IMG/VR virus record: IMGVR_UViG_3300047550_006977
Span: 1-25,162 of that record
DNA from: a virus
Reading direction: 5' to 3' (one strand)
Length of the DNA stretch: 25,162 nucleotides
Part shown: positions 8,141 through 18,500 of the stretch, piece after piece
How positions within the stretch are numbered: position 1 is the stretch's first letter
Layout: every line of letters begins with the position of its first letter
Position numbers and translations under genes: made by a program
Notes under the pieces: model-generated
What the model saw: only the letters and a program-made list of their open reading frames with translations
Database searches by the model: none
Told to the model about the DNA's origin: nothing

Positions 8141-8192
8141 AAAATATTTTATTATTTGGCTTAATAGTATTGCCAATTTAGAAGGTAGGCTT

Positions 8193-9467
8193 ATGAGTAA
8201 AGATCTAGCTATATTAAGAGATAGAGCTGTGGCTTTAATAAAGGCTGGGGATTATAATAATGCATTAAAATACTGTGATATAGCTATTCAAAATATAGAA
8301 AGTATCAAATACGAAGTAGAAGCACTAAACAGATTATATCTTGAAAGATTAGAGCAGTATAAAGAAGCGGCAGCAAAGAGAGATAATTTATACAATGGTT
8401 CCAACGTCAACGGTGTTAATGCTTTTTCATGGTCTATACAAAATCCAACACATGGGTTTAGGTGGTTTTTTGAGAATTCTTTACACGTACCGTCTACCAC
8501 GCCTGATAATATTAGAATAATTAATAACTTAAATAAGAACTTACCTTTATATTTAGAAGAAGTAAAAAGGGCTGATTATTTTTGGGATCAATATAATAAA
8601 TACTATCAAGACATAATGAAATTAAAAGGAATATTAAATCAGGCCTTTTATATTTACGACACTAAAGCTGTCGTTTTAAGAGAGTTAGGGGATGAGGAGA
8701 ACGCATTAAAATACCGTGATATAGCTATTGATCTCAATATCAATGCCTTACAAGAGGCCAGAAATGCTCTTGGAGCGATTAATGCAGATAATTACTATTA
8801 TAACGTGACAATTGAGACAAAACATACTGTTCGAGGAGCATTTGGAATAAAACTTGATCCTAAATACACCTATCATACGGAAAGAAGATTTAATCAGGAT
8901 GAGTATAATAAAGCAAAGACTAGTTATCAGTGTCAAATAGAGAGTATTAATACACAGATAACTGCTAAACAAGCTGAAAAGTTAAAACTTAAAGAGCAAA
9001 GAAAAACCCACAAGTTAGAGCTGGAGAGAATAAAAGCAGAACAGCTAAGAATTCAGAAGTTAGAAGCAGAAAGGTTACAGGCTGAGAAGTTAAAGCTTGA
9101 AAAATTGGAAGCCGAGAAGATAAAGGCAGAGCAACTAGAACTCCAGAGGTTAGAAGCAGAAAGGTTACAGGCCGAGAAGTTAAAGCTTGAAAAATTGGAA
9201 GCCGAGAAGATAAAGGCAGAACAGCTAAGAATTCAGAGGTTAGAAGCAGAAAGGCTACAAGCCGAGAAACTAAAACTTGAAAAATTGGAAGCCGAGAGGA
9301 TAAAGGCAGAGCAACTAGAAACCCAGAGGTTAGAGGTGGCAAGTGACGGTGAAGATATTGACATAAGTACAAAACCTTCTAGGTTATATGATCAAAACGC
9401 CGTAAACGTACTAGGTCATAATTCTTATCACAATGAATCGGATATAAATTATTTAGATCAGATATAA
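8193..9467 (+). CDS. TPR and long coiled-coil protein upstream of the giant toxin
   Basis: A 424-residue soluble protein preceded by an AAGGTAGG ribosome-binding-like site. TPR-like helix pairs occur at about residues 10-35 (AVALIKAGDYNNALKYCDIA) and 157-190 (AVVLRELGDEENALKYRDIA); the two resemble each other, so the N-terminal half may be an internal duplication. A middle region (195-245) of Tyr/Asn-rich sequence leads into a continuous charged helix at about 246-380 made of Leu-Glu-Ala-Glu and Lys-Leu-Lys-Leu-Glu units, which should form a coiled coil or a stiff single helix. The acidic tail (380-424) is not repetitive. There is no signal peptide or membrane segment. It lies 93 bases upstream of the giant toxin gene on the same strand without a clear terminator between them, so it may be co-transcribed and act as an adaptor, chaperone or host-interacting partner. 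The function is unknown. Confidence 0.75.
   Translation: MSKDLAILRDRAVALIKAGDYNNALKYCDIAIQNIESIKYEVEALNRLYLERLEQYKEAAAKRDNLYNGSNVNGVNAFSWSIQNPTHGFRWFFENSLHVPSTTPDNIRIINNLNKNLPLYLEEVKRADYFWDQYNKYYQDIMKLKGILNQAFYIYDTKAVVLRELGDEENALKYRDIAIDLNINALQEARNALGAINADNYYYNVTIETKHTVRGAFGIKLDPKYTYHTERRFNQDEYNKAKTSYQCQIESINTQITAKQAEKLKLKEQRKTHKLELERIKAEQLRIQKLEAERLQAEKLKLEKLEAEKIKAEQLELQRLEAERLQAEKLKLEKLEAEKIKAEQLRIQRLEAERLQAEKLKLEKLEAERIKAEQLETQRLEVASDGEDIDISTKPSRLYDQNAVNVLGHNSYHNESDINYLDQI
9060..9329 (+). repeat. Three tandem 90-bp coding repeats (coiled coil)
   Basis: Units start at 9060, 9150 and 9240, each coding 30 residues of the pattern LEAERLQAEK, LKLEKLEAEK, IKAEQLxxQR. A partial unit lies just before, at about 9021-9059. 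The copies differ by few bases, which suggests recent duplication and likely copy-number variation between strains. The 90-base period is a multiple of three, so gain or loss of a unit keeps the frame. Confidence 0.85.
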
Positions 9468-9560
9468 TGGTAAAAGATGTATTATGGAGCGCCGATTATA
9501 GTTGTTTCCTTGGTTGTTTATGCTTCTGTCGATAGAGCAAAAAAGTAATTATTATAACAC

Positions 9561-12500
9561 ATGAAAGTAATAGTCGATAGTACAGAGCTAATGGGCTCGG
9601 CGGATGAGCTGGAGCAGAATAATACTATCAGTTCTTCTTCCCTGAAAATTGATCATTCGTTGCAGCAGGAGTCTATTGATTCTGACAGAAAAATGTTTTC
9701 AACTAGCCGGTATTATTATGATAATAAATACTGGGATTCGGAATCGCTACAGGTAGATGTTGTAAAAGGAATAACAAAGCAAGGATTAGACTTTGATTTA
9801 AATAGAAATGCTTTTAATCAGAAAGATAATCAAAGCTATTGTTACCAGGCAACCGATATAAAGTTAATCCAAAATGAGATTATGAAGCCTTTTCTCGGTA
9901 ATTTTACGATACATGAACCGATAGGCGACGGCAGATACGTAAACCGGGTTTTATCTGCATTAATATTATCGTTAGATGAACATAAACCTACTTTGTGTAT
10001 TTATAATCTCGGTAATTGGCATTGGGTATCTTTTGCAGCCTTAAAAATAAATGATGAAGTATACGTACTGTATAAGGATTCAAAAGGCAGGATTAATAAA
10101 AACTTTGAGAAGCTAATAACAGAAATAGATGAAGCTGCTAGATTTATTACTAGCACATCCTGCGAGCAAACATGGGGGGTAGAATGCGGGATATTCGCTT
10201 TGAAGAATATGCTAATCATGGCAGAGCAGCTTCAAAACAGCAAGGAAGAATTTATCAAGGGGTTCGAGGAGTTTATAGATTTTTGTAGTCTGGAACTAGC
10301 ACAAAAACTTAGAGCGGTAGATTTTGCAGCAGAATATGTACTCAGCAAATACCACGAAATGAATGCGGCTGATTTGCATTTAAGTCGGTTGCTACAGTTA
10401 AGAGTACAGCATAATAGCGAAGCGGGTTTAATAAAACAGAAGCTTAAAGAAGAAGAAGCATTAAAGGCATTTACCATTAGAGCATTAGATGCCGGTGAGG
10501 AATTAACCAACACAGTTAATACTATAACTGTTGAAATCGCAACCATGTGGGATACAAATCCCACAGATAGCAATTATCTTTATGGCTATCGATTTGCCAT
10601 TAGTGACAACCTAAAACCAGACCGCGCAGAAATATTTGGAATAATAAGTGCAATACTAGAAGCATCCCCTGAGGTTGTAAATGATAAGAGTATCGTATTC
10701 TCTGCAGGTCATGTAAGCGGGATAGTTAAGGTCCAAAAAGCAGCTATTAATGATCAAAGTATAACTTCCATAGGAATAGATAGATTATTAGAAAATCTGT
10801 CTGTAGCACCTGTTTCCACAAAAGGAACGGAAGTTTTACGGATTATGCAGAATAAGGCTGGAATTCTTTTAGAAAGAAATATTCCAAGCAGGGAGATCAC
10901 GAAACCATCTAACTTGATTCATCATGGATTAACTTCTGACGAATCGGCTTCTACATTATTAGGAAAAGTGGTATTGCTAGGAAAAACACAAATGGTAAAG
11001 TATTTAGCCGAGCATGCACATTTGCAAGATATGGAGTCTATTAAATCGATTGATCTTATCAAAGATACTTACTCGGATTTTTTAAAAAAAGGTTTCGGTT
11101 ATACTAAGCGATTCCTTACCGGTATAAAGCAAAATTATGTTTTCAATGATCCAAACGTAGCTAAAGACTTTGCTAAATTAGTACAAATTGATACGAAGTT
11201 TAGAACTAAAACAGCTGAAGAATTATTAAATGGCGAAGAATGGCAAAGTTTAGGGGGAGTACTCTCAAAACAGATTTCGCCAGTGGTACTAAAAACTAAA
11301 GGATTAGAACATCTTGATGTTAAATCTAATGAGAGCGAGCAGGTCGAAAAGATTCCAGAATATATCACACTGCTCAAAACAAAACTATATGAGTTTGTCT
11401 CATCGCTAGGGCAAGACGAGAAAGATTTGTTAGATAGTTGGTGGAAGAATAATAAATACAATGCCCCGGATAAGGTAGTAAATTTCCTAATAGAGCTTTT
11501 AAGTAAATATTACGATAGTAAGGATAAAAAAAAGATTAAAGCCTCTATATTTGATATTATGATCCCTATTCTTGATGCAGAAGAAAGAATAGTATTAACA
11601 AAAGAGAGTCAAACATTTCTAGAGCATAAACTAGTTACCGACAGAAATAATACCAAAGGCTATGTGCCTGCTATATTACAACGCGGGTACGCGAGCAATT
11701 TGCAACCGGACACGGTTAGTTCTTTAATAGAGTTGCTTGATTATTATAATACACAGTTATTAGGAGGAAAAGATCCCGATAAGTTTGTACATCATATAAA
11801 TTATGCTACTTTTTTACTAGCACATAATAGTAGCAATTTAGAGGATAGTTTGCTTTACGCATCTACAACAGGCATATCTAGGCTTTTAGATACTAAATAC
11901 GATATTTTAAAAGATCAATTGGGAAATGGACTAGTACGTTTAACTAGCTGTTCTCTGGAAAGCGGTATTAAAGTTGATGATTTAAGCATTTGCGTTCTAG
12001 CTAAAATGGCGTCGGAAGAAAGAATAGATAAGGATAGGGAAGTATATCACGTCGATGCTAGAGTACTTACGCTGGAGGTTTTAGAAAAAGTACTAAAAAA
12101 TAATCATGATATTACTCCGCAAGCAGTAGAACTACTTGTAGATAATTTAGATGTCGTGGATACATCCGTTGTAACTAGTACTTTAAAAGTTTTTTCTTTA
12201 ATAGCCAAGCAGAACGGATATTTACCGGGTAATGCAATATATGCCGCAAGCTGGTTAGTTAGCGCAGACCAGAAAGTAGTAAAACAGGCAGCAATCGATT
12301 TTCTAGCAAATGTATGTAGCAATAGTAAATATGACTATAGTAGCATAATTGATCCACATTTAGGACCGTTATTACTAGAGGAAGTACTTAATAACAATAG
12401 GCAGGCAGCGGTTTTATTAAAAGCTATACTTCAAGCACAAGTGAAGGGGATTGGAGGACTTTGCCTTAAGTATCTTGGAGAGGATCGGTACTTGGAAATA

Positions 12501-15500
12501 GAGAAGATAATATTAGCAGGTAGTGAATCTTATAGCTTAGAGGCTAAATGTGCTGCTACCTTACTGATAAGGCAAGCGGTTTTAGAACATCATGACCCGG
12601 TTTTACCGCAAGAGTTACTTCAAGTTTTATCTGCCGCTGCAGATAACGTCAGGAGCTCTGATCTTAACTTACGTTTATATAGCATTGACGCTCTAAAGGT
12701 ATATTTTACTCATCCAGGCAGGCAATTAGGAGAAGAGTTAAGCTATGCATTAACCAGGTGTAGCGGTGATGATTTAAGCTCGGTATTAGACATATTCGAA
12801 TTGAAGGAGAGCAAGCTACCTGGCGTAGCCGTAAAGTTTTTAGCGGGTTTGCTAGTAGAAAATGCAGACGGCGATTTACGCCGTAGAGCTTTTGAGATTT
12901 TAACGAGAGCGCCGAAAGATACTTTCGGGGAAGAAATTCTCGGAATATTAGAGATAGAGGAAATAGCCGGTAATTTAACCTCTATAGCAGCTTCAGAAGG
13001 CCCTGATGTAATAAGCGGGTTAGTGAAGGATTTAAATGTATTAAGCAAGTTAGTTAGCGAGGGAACGCACCTTACCCGTAGCTCCCTTTTAGCTTTGGAA
13101 GGATTATTACGAGGTAATATAGATGAAATAGTAAATTGTGTTACCGACCTTATAGAGCAGATCGTAAGTAATAAGCAAGAGGTGCCTTCCGGTATCATAG
13201 AGAAGTTAATAGAACAAATTACGGTAAAGCCCGGTAGCGGTTCTTTACTTAAAACTTTAAGTACCGTATTAGAAGAAACTGAATTTAGCAGTAAAGCGTT
13301 ACTTGATGGGCTAGAGGCGGTAATAGGGAGCAGGAGGGATGATGAGATCGAGAATCATGAGCATGCTAGTTATATTCTAGCGTTGCTTGCCAAAAGAGGT
13401 ATTCCTCTTGGTCTTGGTATATTAACGAGTTTAGCTGGTCTAGCTAATGATTACTTAGATTCCCGGAAGATAATAGAAAACGTTCTTTCAGCTTTTGATG
13501 AAAGCTTACAAAACGGCGGGGTATTACCTATTCCTGCTACGCGGGTAGTGGCGGGGCATATAGGTCATCAGGACAGGATGCTCCGGGATCTAGCCTTAAA
13601 ATGCTTAAAAGAAATAGATTTAGAAGAGCCTGGCCTTAAAGAGGAATTGGAGTCTAATCGGGAGCTGCTTCTTTATACTTTAAAAAAACAGATTTTAGAG
13701 GATAGCAAGGATCTTCTTTTAGAAGAGATAGGCCTATTAATAAAAGCTGTTACCGATAACGAGAGTTGTACCTTAGAAAATCTATATGCAATCAAGGATT
13801 TTTTACGCTTTGTAAATAAGTACGGAGTGCTAACGGATCAGCTAGCGGCAATATTAGCACTCTACGATATTAAGGCGGAAGCAGAGGTAGATTTTAATCT
13901 ACTAAGAGGGATTGTAAGCAGGGAATTGCTGGTAAAAGAGGTCATGGAAATATCCGGGGCCGCTAAAGAGCTTTTACCTTATATGCGAAAAGTTACCGGG
14001 AATCTCGGTCTTGGCATGGAAGATCAAAATGCGGACGGAGAGAATCTTGTAGAAGTTTTAAAAGAACGCTTTAAAAGTAGCTCAGCTATAAACCATCATG
14101 AATTAAATGAGATTTTATATCAATTTGCAATTAACAGTAAGTTTGGCTCTAGCAAGGAGAAAGACTTAAGTAGGTTGCTCGAGGAAATAGAGGGTTTAAA
14201 TGAAGGTAACCCCGAAATAGCCCGGTTACTTGCCGATAACAAATTAGAAGATAGTTATTTAAGGGTAGTCGGGATTTACGGAAACCGCTCAAAGATCATT
14301 GAAAACGATGCGGTTATATCAACATGGGAAGAAGGCGACATAAGATCTTGGGCCCGGGTTGCCAAAAACCACCCCGAAAAGAGCAGCCTAGAGTTTATAG
14401 AGGAAACTATAGCGGTAATTAAACAGGCAAATAAATTATTCTGTGGTCAGGATCTCCGGATAGTGCAGATAATATCCCTCTTAGCATTCTTTACAGGCAA
14501 GGAGGGAGGAAGGTTACTTCAGATATCTACGGGAGAGGGTAAATCTACAACTGCGGCGTGCCTTGCGATCATTAAGGCTTTAGGAGGAGCTAAGGTTGAT
14601 ATTGTTACCAGTTCGCCTATTCTAGCCCGTAGGGATGCGGGGGAGAAGGCTTCCTTATTTGCAATGTTTGGTTTAAGCGCAAGCCATAACTGCGATAAGG
14701 CCGATAATATCGAAGGTTTTAGAGGATGTTATGACGGGGATATAGTATACGGTGATGTTGCAAACTTCCAGTATGATGTATTAAGGCATGAGTATAAAGG
14801 ATACGGGACTAGAGGAAAGCGTGTTTTTGAATGCGTAATCGTAGATGAAGTAGATAGTATGCTAATAGACGAGAGCGGCAAAATAGCAATGCTTGCCTCT
14901 CACCTGCCGGGTAGCGAGTATGTACAGTTTTTATATAGTAGTATTTGGCTGCGATTAAATATGGTAGATAGCCATCTTGCCCGGATAGATAACGGGTGGG
15001 TATTCGTAGATAAGCCTTTCGAGGTAGAGGGCGGGAAAATAGTTTTTAAAGGCGAAGAAGGTAATATTACGAGAATTGACGATATAAATGCTTTAAGAAC
15101 GGGACATTTAGAAGATTATATCAATGACTTACTCTCCCGCGATGAAGTAAAGATCCCTGAGCATTTAAAGCAATTTGTAAAACTACAAATCCATAGCTGG
15201 ATAAAAAACGCTATAACGGCTAAGAATTTAATCCTAGAAAAGGATTACGTAATTATCAGGAGCGAAAAAGGTTACGAGGTTATTGCTCCCGTTGATTACC
15301 GAAATACGGGACTAATCCACACAAACACCAATTGGACTAACGGCCTTCACCAATTCTTGCAGATCAAACATGGCTTAAGATTGAGCTGTGAAACGTTAAC
15401 TACCAGCTTTATCTCCAATATGGAGTACTTCAAACGCTACGGTCATAATATCTATGGCATGAGCGGCACACTCGGCTCATCCGATTCACAGGATTTATTA

Positions 15501-18500
15501 AAATCTACTTACGGCGTAGAACTGACTTTTATCCCGACCTATAAGGAGAAACAGTTTTTAGAGATACCCGCTATCTTAACGGAAGGAGAGGAAGAGTGGT
15601 ATAATCAGATTATAAGCGGGGTAAAGAAGCAAGTAGAAGCAGGGAGGGCAGTGCTGGTAATTAACGAGAGCATAAAGGTTACGCAGCAGATAAGAGCACT
15701 TCTTTTAGGACAAGGTTACGCAGCAGAGAGGATCAAAATCTATTCAAGCAGCTTAAATAGCGAGAATGAAGCAATAAGCGGTAATATATATAGCGGGGAT
15801 ATAATCCTTGCAACTAACTTGGCCGGTCGTGGAACGGATATAAAAACTACCTCTAAACTTGAAAAGAGCGGTGGGTTACATGTAATAGTCAGCTTTTTAC
15901 CTACTAACTCAAGGGTAGAAGAACAGGCATTCGGTAGGACGTCAAGGCAGGGGAATAAGGGTAGCGGACAAATAATAGCCAATACGGAAGTAGCGTTAGA
16001 AGCATTAGGTTACCACAACTATCCTATTAGCAATTTAGGAGGGTTCGAAGGCGCTGATAAGCTAAAAGATTTACGCAATCATGTTGAAGAGGAGCGTTTA
16101 TTACAGGCAAAACTATATGAATCTAGCGGTATAGGTTTGGATGATGAACTCTTTAAGATATATAGCCTTTGCTTAAGCGAATTAAAATCGGGAGAAAAAA
16201 ATCAGTATAAATTGCAGCAGCTGGAAGAATTATGGGGCATCAAGTTAAAGGAATTAAAGCTGCTCGGTTTCACAAGGGAGGAAGAACGTGAGCTAAAGGA
16301 AATCGCTCGCCAGCAGGGATTTAAGGTACTGAGCGTCGGAGACCGGGTAGGAAGTATTTATAGAGCAATTAGCCTGCAGTTAGAACATAGCATCACGGCT
16401 GATGAGCTTCAAGGATTAGCACTTGCTTATCTGCTGAATGATACTGATCCTAGCAATATAGAGGCTATCAAGAAGGTAGTAGGGGAGCTAGATGATATAG
16501 AAATTTTAAAAACATTATCAGCGGCTCTTAGGAGAGATATTATCGTAATCTCAAATAACGGTAGCAAGGAGTTACATATAAAAAATACGGACAGCAAGGG
16601 GGTAATATATCTTGGCCTTATAGCAGAGACTAAAGTACATCCGGGAAAATGGTGCTCCCTTGAGTATTTATGGGATACGGGCAGCATAAAAGGCTTTAAA
16701 GAGATAAACGTAAGTAGCAGTCTTTTTGAGATAAGCAGAGAGGACTTGTGCAGTTCTAAAGTAACGGAAGCTCTAAAATATTTAAGAGAAAAGGAGGTAG
16801 TAGAGGCAGAAGAGCATAACCGTAACCTCAGGGAAGCGGTACTAAGGGAGTTTGAACGATTTAAAAATCACGTAACGGCAAAGTACAAAGAAGGGTATAG
16901 TATAATATCTAATCCGGCTTATATGATAAAAGATGCTTACAACCGCATGGGGGTAGGAAACAGTTACGAGAAATCAATATCGATATTAAAACAGGCAGCG
17001 ACTTTAGATCCTTTTTTTAGTTTTGCTGCGTACTACAATCTTGCATATTGTACTATTAGGCACGGAGAAATGGTATGCGCCAAGGACAGTAAAGCATGGA
17101 CTATTTATACCAACCAAGCCTTGGGGTATTTAATAGAAGTAAAAAACCAGATAGAGCAGAACTTGATGCCTAATCTATCGGTAATACAGATGTTATCGGA
17201 GCATCAGGGCCAGACTCCTTTAATGCGTCAGATAATAGATAAAATTGCGCTATTAAAGAAGCAGCTCGAATATATAGAGAAGATTATCCCGACCATGACG
17301 GAGAATGTAAAAGGTACTAATGGCAGGGGACAGAATGCTGACCGGTCATATATAGTAATAGATAACTCCGACGTGAAACTTTTAAAAGAGTTATACGATT
17401 CAAGTAACGCTCCGCTAGATGAAATAGGCGAATTAAATAGTCTGGGAATAATTCATTTATACGGAGTTAGGGTAGAAGAATTACCTGTTGATTGGGGTAA
17501 CGTAATATTAACTACGGCTCTGGGTATAGGGCAGGTAGTAGTAGGCTGCGTATGCGCGATGAGCGGTAACATAAAATGGGCCGCTACCTTTATTATGAAT
17601 GGTTTTGAGGATTTAATAAAGGCCGGCAACATTGCAAGTAATGAAGATTTTAGGTGGAGCGAGTACGGGACGGAGAAGGCAATAAATTACGGCGTAACAT
17701 TAGCCCTGGCAAAGATAGATAGTATAGTAACCAAGGTAGGAATGTTCTCAAACGAAGCTACAAAAAAAATGGCAGAACAGGGAGCAAAGCACTGTATTAC
17801 CGAGGTAGCTAAGGAAATAGCCCTAAGGGTAGCAATAAATAAAACCGTTGATGCGGTATTTGATCAGGGGATTAAGAATCTGGCCAAAGAGTTCAATCCT
17901 CAGCTTGAGAGGGCAGTTACCAAGGAAGTGAGCGAGTGTTTTAGTAGCCCTGAACTTCGGGCAAAGTTAGAGGAATTACTGATAATGGACGCCGTAAAAG
18001 GTAACCGTAATAATCAGCAGAAGCTTCATAATAGTGCAATGTCCGCCCTTAAACAACACGGAGAGGAATTAAGAGCGATAATCACCGGGCTAGTTAACGG
18101 TCTCTGCGGCAGCCATGATCCAAGAGTTAAGATAGTAGGGTATTTAGGAAAAACGCTCAGCATCGGCGATGCTTTAATGAAAATCAATGATTTAACTGAT
18201 AAAGTATGTAGGGCATTTGAGGAGAAAGCAGACGAGCTTGTAACAGAAGAGACGGATCTTGCAAGGTTTATTTGCAGTAAACTAGGTATACGTCTTAATT
18301 TAAGCGAAACCCGCGAAATAGTAAGAAAACTGGAGGAGGCAGGAATTATCAAGGAGGGTCACTTGCAGGCGAAACAAGTCCTGCTCAAGGAAGGAGATGC
18401 AAGGAATCCAAGGCTACTTAAGGATAGTGAGAGATCCGAGGTATTCAAACAGAATCTCGGTATTCATAATGACCTGATCGCCGAAAGTTTATGGCAGCTA

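Noticed and set aside
9060-9329. Possible CRISPR array or intergenic satellite from the 90-bp units
   Set aside because: The units are directly adjacent with no unique spacers and lie in frame inside a coding region.
8989-9372. A 127-residue antisense open frame with repeated Leu/Ser-rich units under the TPR gene
   Set aside because: It is the mirror of the 90-bp coiled-coil repeats; long open frames on the opposite strand are expected from such repeats, and no start signal supports it.
15740-15982. Antisense open frames beneath the giant gene (several between 10001 and 20123)
   Set aside because: They have composition expected of shadows of the plus-strand frame and no ribosome-binding or promoter context.
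14460-16160. Housekeeping secA gene
   Set aside because: The motifs sit in the middle of a 3554-residue protein with a nuclease tip and immunity gene, and no sec neighbours are present.
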